A DNA stretch of 33,086 nucleotides from an uncultured bacterium (GTDB lineage: Bacteria; Verrucomicrobiota; Kiritimatiellia; RFP12; UBA1067). The DNA lies in NCBI GenBank assembly GCA_902761035.1, contig CACWIW010000070.1, forward strand, positions 1 to 33,086. Reading direction: 5' to 3'. Positions 22,486 to 28,921 of the stretch are shown here, in pieces. The translations under genes and the position numbers were made by a program. The notes beneath the pieces are model-generated. The model saw nothing but the letters and a program-made list of their open reading frames with translations. It did not search any database and was not told where the DNA came from. Numbering within the stretch: the stretch's first letter is position 1; each line of letters opens with the position of its first letter.

Positions 22486-24049
22486 TTTTCAGGCACCTCC
22501 TTATCTGCCGCCCCACGGCGTTTGCAACCGGCGGCGGGAATGCATTTCCAATCATACGGCATGCGGCAGTCTTGCGCTTGCCGAAATTCCAATTCGATGG
22601 GAAACCTTGAATCCGCGCTATCATTTCTTTCGTAAGCTTCGGATTCCCGACAAAGTCCTTCGCCGGCGGCTCGTTGGCAACACCTAGCCCGTCAACACCC
22701 AGTTCTTCCCACGCCCGCCGTGCCCGTGTCGGCCCAAGATCCGGTCCGCCGTGCTTCTTGCTCCCTCCCACAATAGTCGGGGCAATTTTGTTTGCCCGTG
22801 CAACCCAAGTATCGAGACCTTTCCATCCATTCACTCCCATCATTTCCCTCAACGCCTCACCAACGGAAGGTGCAGCCCTGCGATTCGCCTCGGGATAACT
22901 GAACGAACATTCCTCATCCTTGCGTATGCCGACGATAACAACGCGAGGGCGAATCTGTGGAACACCAAAATCGTTCGCCTGAAGAAGTTTGATGTCCACG
23001 CGATATCCAAGGCGACGTATCGCATCCAGAATGCTGCTCCTGTATGCGTCAAACTTCGGATCAAGAAATCCGCGCACATTTTCCAACATCACAGCGCGAG
23101 GACGTATCTCCGATATGAGCCTTATCGCCTGCGGGAACAAATCCCTTTCGTCGTCTTCGCCAAGTTGCTTGGACGCGACTGAAAACGGCGGGCATGGGAC
23201 ACCACCGGCGAGCAAATCCACGCCCTGATATGGCGTCCCATCAAATTCATGCACGTCACCGCAGATTACATTCCAGCCCGGTTTATTTGCTCGAAGGACG
23301 TCGCAGTACTCTTGTTCGTATTCGACAAGCGCGACATGCCTGAACCCCGCCTTGTCAAGACCAAGAGCCTGTCCGCCCGCACCCGCGCATATTTCAACAC
23401 AGGTCAACGCCCCATCCAGTTTCGCCTCCTCTACAATCCCACGTGCAACCTGAAGACCGTAATCAAAACCAAAGCTGTTCCTGAAAAAATCCTCCTGAAC
23501 AGGATCGAACGTCGTCACGGATTTCCACTTGCGGAAGTAGGGTTTGAGGCAGTCAAATATGTAGGTCATCGATCTGCCGCCGGTGACGGGGTACGGTTTG
23601 GAATAGAACGCCTCGTCAACCTTCACGCACGGACAGCGCGACGAACTGACGAATACTTCGGCCGTCTTGCGGCCAAGCAGCTTCGCGGGCGTGGATTCCT
23701 CGCAAAGCTCGTAGAGGGCATACTTCTCGCCATGCGGCTTCGCCGCAGTCGAATAGCCGTTCTTTTTCAACCACTCACCATTGACGACGTCCTTGAACTT
23801 TGCCTTGAACGCAAAATTGGAATGCCCCTCTGCAAAAAGCACAATACTACTGATGTTCCGGTGGAACGGTAGGGCGGCAGGCTGCGGCGGTCGCGGGGCG
23901 ACCGCCCTACCTTCTTTGCGGCCTTTGCGCTCTTTGTGGCTAATAAACTTCGGCAACGGCAAATTGTAGAGTCTGCGTTCGCGTATCCACGCCTCGTTCT
24001 CATGCCGGTACGTGCCGACAAGCACGATTCTATGCGTATCGGACTTCAT
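22475..24049 (-). CDS. C5-cytosine DNA methyltransferase of the restriction-modification system
   Basis: The enzyme methylates cytosine to protect the site cut by the adjoining NgoMIV-like enzyme. The C-terminal 310 residues have all main motifs: I (CVEICAGAGGQALGL, 217-231), IV with catalytic C286 (GGVPCPPFS), VI (ENV, 323-325), VIII (QIRPR, 365-369) and X (GNAFPPPVANAVG). The target-recognition region lies between about 375 and 465. The N-terminal 215 residues are extra for a C5 methyltransferase: HRIVLVGTYRHENEAWI, VVNGEWLKKNGY and so on, perhaps a PUA/EVE-like base-reading domain (guess). That part is split near residues 37-62 by an in-frame palindromic insertion. The start at 24049 overlaps a 22-codon ORF as ATGA. 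GGTGGGGG is upstream. Confidence 0.95.
   Translation of the reverse strand: MKSDTHRIVLVGTYRHENEAWIRERRLYNLPLPKFISHKERKGRKEGRAVAPRPPQPAALPFHRNISSIVLFAEGHSNFAFKAKFKDVVNGEWLKKNGYSTAAKPHGEKYALYELCEESTPAKLLGRKTAEVFVSSSRCPCVKVDEAFYSKPYPVTGGRSMTYIFDCLKPYFRKWKSVTTFDPVQEDFFRNSFGFDYGLQVARGIVEEAKLDGALTCVEICAGAGGQALGLDKAGFRHVALVEYEQEYCDVLRANKPGWNVICGDVHEFDGTPYQGVDLLAGGVPCPPFSVASKQLGEDDERDLFPQAIRLISEIRPRAVMLENVRGFLDPKFDAYRSSILDAIRRLGYRVDIKLLQANDFGVPQIRPRVVIVGIRKDEECSFSYPEANRRAAPSVGEALREMMGVNGWKGLDTWVARANKIAPTIVGGSKKHGGPDLGPTRARRAWEELGVDGLGVANEPPAKDFVGNPKLTKEMIARIQGFPSNWNFGKRKTAACRMIGNAFPPPVANAVGRQIRRCLKNEE
23868..23945. repeat. In-frame palindromic insertion in the methyltransferase gene
   Basis: An outer arm GGTAGGGCGG (23868-23877) pairs with CCGCCCTACC (23902-23911). 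An inner, perfect hairpin GGCGGTCGC/GCGACCGCC (23886-23894 and 23898-23906, loop GGG) competes with it. A GCGG/GCGC-periodic segment (TTCTTTGCGGCCTTTGCGC) follows to about 23945 and is translated as SHKERKGRKEG. The whole stretch is translated without a stop and adds about 25 residues of Arg/Pro/Ala-rich peptide. Confidence 0.8.
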
Positions 24050-24114
24050 TCACCATCCCCCACCTTGAACGGGTTCACGGTTACCATGCCGCAATAGACC
24101 TGTCCATCATTCAT
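24046..24114 (-). CDS. 22-codon ORF coupled to the methyltransferase gene
   Basis: The minus strand has GGAGG six bases before an ATG at 24114, followed by 22 codons (MNDGQVYCGMVTVNP, ending KVGDGE) and a stop at 24048-24046. Its start overlaps the stop of the preceding 62-codon ORF (ATGA) and its stop overlaps the methyltransferase start (ATGA). The exact double overlap with a near-ideal ribosome-binding site suggests it is translated. It may act as a leader that couples translation, or be the end of a decayed gene. I recognise no family. Confidence 0.5.
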   Translation of the reverse strand: MNDGQVYCGMVTVNPFKVGDGE

Positions 24115-24299
24115 TCAAGTCCTCCGTGATGATTTAAGGAATCGAAACGACCACAGGCCATATCACGTTCGGCGGCATCCTCACGGTTAAACTTATAGCC
24201 CGGCTCCATCTCTATCGAGTTCGCAAGGGCGAATGAAAAGAACTCATCCGCAAAAGAATGGCGCTCCGCCTTGGACTGTTCCGCTAATGTGGCATTCAT
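24111..24299 (-). CDS. Hypothetical 62-residue protein, first gene of the restriction-modification operon
   Basis: The small acidic protein (starts MNATLAEQSKAERHSF) has no family I recognise. It contains DEFFSFALANSIEMEPGY and NREDAAERDM, probably helical. It does not look like the helix-turn-helix controller (C) proteins of restriction-modification systems. AAGGAGAAC lies seven to eight bases before the ATG and a TTGACA promoter lies 54 bases upstream, which supports it as a real gene. Its stop is coupled to the next tiny ORF. It could be a controller, a truncated remnant or a leader. Confidence 0.6.
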   Translation of the reverse strand: MNATLAEQSKAERHSFADEFFSFALANSIEMEPGYKFNREDAAERDMACGRFDSLNHHGGLE

Positions 24300-24330
24300 T
24301 CACGTTCTCCTTCTCTCTGCACGCACATAC

Positions 24331-24358
24331 TTTATCACTTCCCACGCCTTGGTGTCAA
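24331..24358 (-). promoter_or_regulatory. Promoter of the restriction-modification operon
   Basis: On the minus strand a consensus TTGACA (24358-24353) is followed after 16 bases by GATAAA (24336-24331). A TAAAGT two bases further gives an 18-base spacing. It lies in the 63-bp gap after the GH43 stop, so the operon can be expressed on its own. Confidence 0.65.
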
Positions 24359-24362
24359 GCCG

Positions 24363-25361
24363 TCACTTCGTCATTTCTACGGGGTTGATGTCGCCATTTT
24401 CGTCGAACTCCATGCGGTCGATGCAGACAACGCGGTGGTGCGGGCTCTTGCTCGGAATCGGACGGCGGTGGTAGCAGATGCGCCAGTCATCCTCACCCAC
24501 GCGGATGACCGAATGGTGTCCGGCACCGGTCGCAATCGGACGCTTCACGCCCAGCACCTTGCCCTTGAACTCGAACGGCCCGAACGGCGTGTCGCCGACG
24601 CTGTAGTTGACGCAGTAGTCGTCCCGCGTCCATCCGCCGCACGAGTACATGAAGTACCACTTGCCCTTGCGCTCGAACATAACCGACCCCTCGACGTAGC
24701 CCTTCGGCGTGAAGTTACGCCAGAGCGAGCCGTCCTCGAACGGGACAAGGGACTTAAAATCCCTGGCGAGCTTCACGAGGTTGCAACGTCCCCATCCGCC
24801 GTACACCATGTACCAGTCGCCCTTGTACTCGAACACGTATTGGTCGATTGGCTGCGCCCCGTTCCAGAAGCGGTCGATGAGCGGCTTGCCGATGAGATCA
24901 CGGTACGGACCTTCCGGACGGTCAGCCACGGCCACGCCGATTCCGCCGTATCCTTGAAGGCCGGGCTGTTTCTTGGGTTCGCCGTCCTCGCGCCGTCCGC
25001 TCACCGGATAGGTGTCGTTCGCGCTGAAGAAGAAGTAGTACTTGCCGTCCACCTCATGCGCGTCCGGCGCCCACATCGCGCCCCGCGCCCATGTGACCTC
25101 GTTCGTCGTCAGGATACGCGGATGCTTCTTCCACGTCTTGAGGTCGCTTGACGAAAACGCATCAAAGAACGTCTCCTTGCGGAACGAAGCCGACACCGTC
25201 GGAAACACCCAGTACTCGTTTCCGTACTTCCTGATCTGCGGATCGGCGTACCACCCCTCAACGATGGGATTCTTCGCCTTGTCCGGGCAAGTGGCCTCTT
25301 GCCCACCACATACCGCCGCAACCGTCGCAGCAAGTGCAACCAATATGATCTTCACTTTCAT
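24363..25361 (-). CDS. Secreted GH43-family glycosidase
   Basis: GH43 enzymes are five-bladed beta-propeller arabinofuranosidases, xylosidases or galactosidases. The 332-residue protein has a signal peptide (MKVKIILVALAATVAAV). The catalytic triad candidates are the Asp in EGWYADPQI, the Asp in PIDQYVFEY and the Glu in YVEGSVMFERKGKWYFMYS. Other blades show WAPDAHEVDGKYYFFFS and GHHSVIRVGEDDW. AAGGAGAG precedes the ATG, four bases after the ATPase stop. The sequence at the signal cleavage site (CGGQEATCPDK) is encoded by a small palindrome. Substrate is not decidable; arabinan is plausible next to the beta-helix enzyme. Confidence 0.92.
   Translation of the reverse strand: MKVKIILVALAATVAAVCGGQEATCPDKAKNPIVEGWYADPQIRKYGNEYWVFPTVSASFRKETFFDAFSSSDLKTWKKHPRILTTNEVTWARGAMWAPDAHEVDGKYYFFFSANDTYPVSGRREDGEPKKQPGLQGYGGIGVAVADRPEGPYRDLIGKPLIDRFWNGAQPIDQYVFEYKGDWYMVYGGWGRCNLVKLARDFKSLVPFEDGSLWRNFTPKGYVEGSVMFERKGKWYFMYSCGGWTRDDYCVNYSVGDTPFGPFEFKGKVLGVKRPIATGAGHHSVIRVGEDDWRICYHRRPIPSKSPHHRVVCIDRMEFDENGDINPVEMTK
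25285..25304. repeat. Small palindrome inside the GH43 gene
   Basis: GGGCAAG (25285-25291) and CTTGCCC (25298-25304) pair perfectly around a 6-base loop. It encodes the residues just after the signal peptide and resembles the hairpins in era (GGGC-AAGA-GCCC). Confidence 0.6.
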
Positions 25362-25365
25362 AATC

Positions 25366-26784
25366 TCAACTCTCCTTAAAAAGGTCTCCAAGCGTGACTT
25401 CCGATTGAACACGCCCCGAATGTGAATTGCGCAGGATTCCAAACGGGGTCACCATCGTGAGATGTACCGCTTTGCGTGTATGCGTGGCAGACGAGAACAC
25501 GGCCAGTTTCCGCATGAGGTCCTCCTCCGTCTTCGCGTCAATCAGGTACATCTCAGACGAGAATTTCATCTCGCAGACGTTGATGACCCCGTCGGAACGG
25601 TCGAGAAGCAGGTCTATCTGCGCTCCTACCGGACATGCGTCGTCCGGGACGTGACTCCATGCGTATGCCTCCACATGTACGCCGGATATTCCAAGAGCAG
25701 CCCTAATCTGCCGCAAGTGCTGGAGGCAGAGCCTCTCAAAGGAAAGCCCCTTCCACGTCGCCCGCGCAGAAGAAAGCGCCGTTGACTGCCAGAAACTCTC
25801 ATCTGACGTTGCACCACGAAGGAACCTGAAATGGAACAGCGTGAAGTTGTCGATGAGCTGGTAGATGCCGTCACGCTTCCGCCTTTCCATCGCCCGGTAA
25901 CGCCGAATGAACCCGCTCCATTCCAACGTGTCGAGGACGCCGGTCAGAGTGCCCGCAAGACCGCGTCCGGCAGCGGATATAATCTCTGCGCGCGTCATCC
26001 CAGCCTTCTTTTCAGCAAGGGTCTCAACGACCTTCTCGTAGGCTGCCGCCTTCCCAAACAGTGACTTGTACAGCTCGTCGAACTCTCCCTTGAGCGGTGC
26101 GTTTTCGCGGAAGAACATCGCGTCGATGTTCTGCGGGAGGCTCTTGCCAGGACGCAGTTGCCGCCAGTAGTACGGAATGCCGCCAAACACCATGTACGCC
26201 TCCGCTATCTCGCTTCGGCTCATGGAAAGGGCCTGCTCCTCGGCGAACTTTTCGCACTCGCCGAGGCAGAATGGCATGAGGCACATGCGCGCCGTGACGC
26301 GATTGTGCAGTCCGCCACGGTTTCGGAACAGGTTCTTCACCATCCACGACGCCGCCGATCCGCAGACGATCAGAAATACATCCTTGCGCGCCGACGCCCA
26401 CTCGTTCCAGAACGATTCCAGGGCGGACAGGCATCGGGATCGCGGCGTGTCCATCCACGGCAACTCGTCTATGAACACGACCTTCCGCTGCTCATTCGAT
26501 GATGTAATTACGCGCTTGAGGCTGTCAAACGCCTCGTCCCAGTTTCTGGGAACGGCAATGCGTCCTGTGGAGAATTCCTCCAGCGACTTGCGAAAGTGAC
26601 GAAGCTGATCGCGAAGACCACCATCGGACTTTCCCGTATGGCAAAACGTGAAACGGCCCTCGAACGTCTCTCGGACAAGATATGTCTTTCCAACCCTGCG
26701 GCGTCCGTACAATGCAAGAAATTCCGACTCCTTGGAGCCGTAAAGCCGATTCAGTTCCTTCTGTTCTTCCAATCTGCCAATCAT
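25366..26784 (-). CDS. AAA ATPase with C-terminal DUF234 nuclease-like domain (second copy)
   Basis: It has the same architecture as the gene at 15723-17189 but is clearly diverged from it. The 472-residue protein has Walker A GRRRVGKT (27-34), Walker B VVFIDE (102-107), VCGSAASWM, a winged-helix part (TRAEIISAAGRGLAGTLTGVL) and the PD-(D/E)XK-like core D391, E405, K407 (QIDLL, NVCEMKF). The E-x-K spacing is kept although the residue between is Met. AAGGATAAG lies before the ATG, with TATAAT 33 bases upstream and large inverted repeats beyond. Role unknown; the family is widespread in gut anaerobes. Confidence 0.9.
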   Translation of the reverse strand: MIGRLEEQKELNRLYGSKESEFLALYGRRRVGKTYLVRETFEGRFTFCHTGKSDGGLRDQLRHFRKSLEEFSTGRIAVPRNWDEAFDSLKRVITSSNEQRKVVFIDELPWMDTPRSRCLSALESFWNEWASARKDVFLIVCGSAASWMVKNLFRNRGGLHNRVTARMCLMPFCLGECEKFAEEQALSMSRSEIAEAYMVFGGIPYYWRQLRPGKSLPQNIDAMFFRENAPLKGEFDELYKSLFGKAAAYEKVVETLAEKKAGMTRAEIISAAGRGLAGTLTGVLDTLEWSGFIRRYRAMERRKRDGIYQLIDNFTLFHFRFLRGATSDESFWQSTALSSARATWKGLSFERLCLQHLRQIRAALGISGVHVEAYAWSHVPDDACPVGAQIDLLLDRSDGVINVCEMKFSSEMYLIDAKTEEDLMRKLAVFSSATHTRKAVHLTMVTPFGILRNSHSGRVQSEVTLGDLFKES

Positions 26785-26816
26785 TGCTTATCCTTCTTGT
26801 GGTGAAACCGCATAAT

Positions 26817-26822
26817 ATTATA
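26817..26822 (-). promoter_or_regulatory. -10 box of the second AAA-DUF234 gene
   Basis: A consensus TATAAT (26822-26817) lies 33 bases before the ATG. No good -35 hexamer is found at 16-18 bases; that position falls inside an arm of the inverted repeat. Activator dependence is possible. Confidence 0.55.
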
Positions 26823-26835
26823 CCACAAATCGGAC

Positions 26836-26908
26836 ATAAAACTTTGGTTCAACGTATTTTCTGCTCGAACCGAAGTTTTATCTCGTCTTTTCGGTGAGAT
26901 AAAACTTC
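26836..26908. repeat. Two overlapping, mutually exclusive hairpins
   Basis: Hairpin A is perfect: GAAGTTTTATCTC (26872-26884) with GAGATAAAACTTC (26896-26908), loop 11. Hairpin B pairs ATAAAACTTTGGTTC (26836-26850) with GAACCGAAGTTTTAT (26867-26881), 14 of 15 matched, loop 16. The segment 26872-26881 is shared, so only one can form at a time. The sequence lies between the six-hairpin gene stop and the ATPase promoter and lacks T-runs. Confidence 0.85.
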
Positions 26909-26916
26909 ATTTCAAG

Positions 26917-28893
26917 CTACTTTCCGCTTTCAACAATTCGAGTGCCAGTACCATCTACCACTATGTCGAACTCGCGGCCGAACGCGCGGATGTTCTTGAG
27001 CGACATGCACTTCACGCCTTTCGGTAACCTGGCGTTGGTCTTGAACGTCCCAAGCCCCGTCGGCTCGATTCCGAAAAGCCCCTCCGTCACGATCCGACAG
27101 TAGAGCGCGCTCTCCGCAGAGAGGTGGCGTTTACCGCCCTCTGGCCACGCCTCGACGGGATACGGCACGTGCTCGCCCAGAAGACGCGAACGCGAATACG
27201 CGAGGAACTTGTCCATCACGTCGTCGCCCAACCCCGCCGCGAACACGCCGCGGAAAGCATACAACACGCTGCGGTCCCATGTCACGCCCTTCTTGTCGCC
27301 CTCCGCGCAGAGCATTCCCATCCCCGTCCAGAGCGCGGGCGAGAAGAGCGCGTCCGTCGTGCCCCTGGCGCGGTCGTAGATGCCCATGCAGAGCGGAATG
27401 CCGATCCACGAACGCAGTACCTTGCATCCCTCGTAGTAGCGGTAGGTGTGAAAGCCGCGCATGTCGCATCCGAAGTGCCGCTCGATCGCCTCTGACATCT
27501 TCGCCGCTCGCGCCGCATCGTCCGCCGCCGCCCCGGCGTTGCCGATCTCCCTCTCCAGCATCGCGGCGTGCCGGAGTGCGTCGTAGTAGAGCGACGACGT
27601 GCAGAGGTTCGCGTCGCCCGCCGGGAGACGCAGCTCCAGCTCGTCGCAGTTGGACTTCACAACTCCGGCCTCGTTCAGTTGCCGACGGCAGTATTCGAGC
27701 GACCACCGGATTGCGGGCAGAAGCTCCTCGGCCCAGTCTCGGCGTCCCGCCGCCAGCACGAAGCGCGTGGCACCATACGCGAACATCGCGGCGTCGCCTC
27801 TGTCCCCCTTACCGTTCCAGTAGTCAAGTCCCTCCGCGATGACGGAACTCGGAATCGGCTCGTAGCGCGGCCCCATGAAGGGAACGTAGTGGCGGTAGGC
27901 GTTCATGGACGCCTCAAGTGCCAAGGCGTCGCCCGTGAATGCGAACCACGGGTTCGCGTACTCCACCTGGTCGTTGCACCACGACGCCGCGTAGTACGAC
28001 CCGCCACCGGGCGAATGGACGATTCCCGTGCGCGTGGCGAAGATGCTTTCGCCCGCGCGGATCTTCGCGAAATGGAACGCCGTGTCTATCTCCGGAATGC
28101 CCGTCTCGAGGACGATCGGCGACGTCAGCTGCTCCACGCGCTTCACGCGGGCGGCAAGCTCCGCCGCTCCGTCGGCAGGACAATCCGGCTCGTTCACGCG
28201 CCGCGCCGAAAGACGCAGCGTCCACGTGCCCTTCTCGCCGGGGGCGAGCGTGCGAATGCCGGACGGAAAAGCCTGCGCGCGCACCTCGTAGCGTCCCGAG
28301 CATCCCAAGGCGTAGTCGGCGAAGTCCTTCGTGAAGCCCACCTTGCGCGGTGCGGCTCCCGTGTTCTCCACCTCGATCCACTCATACGACGCCGCCTTGT
28401 CAACGGACGGGAACACGGAGCGGACGATCCGCAGCGAACCATCAGCGGAGCGCGATTCGGCGCGCCACACGCCGTCGAACGAAATCGAGTTCACGATCTC
28501 GCCGCACAGCTTTCCGTCCGCCGTCAGATGCGGCACCTTCTTTTCGGAGAACTTGTACGCGAACGAGCCGTGCGTGTTGTTCGGCTGCACGCGGTAGGCG
28601 GGCCACACGACCTTGCGTCCGAGCGCGAGCGACCTGTCGCCCGCCACGTCGTAGGAGAAAATGAGCGACGCCCGGAGCCCGCTCATCTCGAATCGGTCAC
28701 CGTGCGGCAGACGCGCGTCGCGCGCAACGTCCCACACGATCCGCTTCCCGCCGTCCGCGATACGCCACCGCGTCTCGGGTACCGAATTGTTCACGGCCAG
28801 TACCGGAGATGCCGCCGCACACGTCAGTACCACGAGGCATACAGCTCTGACGACCGCCATCGATACGATGAAGTCCCTTCTTCGTGTCGTCAT
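26917..28893 (-). CDS. Secreted six-hairpin glycosidase-like protein
   Basis: This is a likely glycoside hydrolase with an (alpha/alpha)6 barrel. The 658-residue protein begins with a twin-arginine-like export signal (TTRRRDFIVSM then VLTCAAASPVLA). It has a beta-sandwich N-terminal domain to about residue 260 and then barrel segments: ETGIPEIDTAFHFAK, YYAASWCNDQVEYANPW, MFAYGATRFVLAAGRRDWAEELLPAI and CDELELRLPAGDANLCTSSLYYDAL. A beta-type C-terminal cap follows. Candidate acids are the Asp in WCNDQ and the Glu in CDELEL. I cannot assign a GH number. AAAGGAGAAAC precedes the ATG. It is 28 bp after the phosphatase gene, hence probably in one operon. Confidence 0.75.
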   Translation of the reverse strand: MTTRRRDFIVSMAVVRAVCLVVLTCAAASPVLAVNNSVPETRWRIADGGKRIVWDVARDARLPHGDRFEMSGLRASLIFSYDVAGDRSLALGRKVVWPAYRVQPNNTHGSFAYKFSEKKVPHLTADGKLCGEIVNSISFDGVWRAESRSADGSLRIVRSVFPSVDKAASYEWIEVENTGAAPRKVGFTKDFADYALGCSGRYEVRAQAFPSGIRTLAPGEKGTWTLRLSARRVNEPDCPADGAAELAARVKRVEQLTSPIVLETGIPEIDTAFHFAKIRAGESIFATRTGIVHSPGGGSYYAASWCNDQVEYANPWFAFTGDALALEASMNAYRHYVPFMGPRYEPIPSSVIAEGLDYWNGKGDRGDAAMFAYGATRFVLAAGRRDWAEELLPAIRWSLEYCRRQLNEAGVVKSNCDELELRLPAGDANLCTSSLYYDALRHAAMLEREIGNAGAAADDAARAAKMSEAIERHFGCDMRGFHTYRYYEGCKVLRSWIGIPLCMGIYDRARGTTDALFSPALWTGMGMLCAEGDKKGVTWDRSVLYAFRGVFAAGLGDDVMDKFLAYSRSRLLGEHVPYPVEAWPEGGKRHLSAESALYCRIVTEGLFGIEPTGLGTFKTNARLPKGVKCMSLKNIRAFGREFDIVVDGTGTRIVESGK

Positions 28894-28921
28894 TTTGTTT
28901 CTCCTTTTCGTCTCCGATTTA

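Noticed and set aside
24111..24299. Controller (C) protein of the restriction-modification system
   Set aside because: The position fits, but no helix-turn-helix pattern is visible; kept as hypothetical.
26872..26908. Intrinsic terminator for the six-hairpin gene
   Set aside because: The stem is AT-rich and no T-run follows on either strand; the overlapping alternative pairing also argues for another role.
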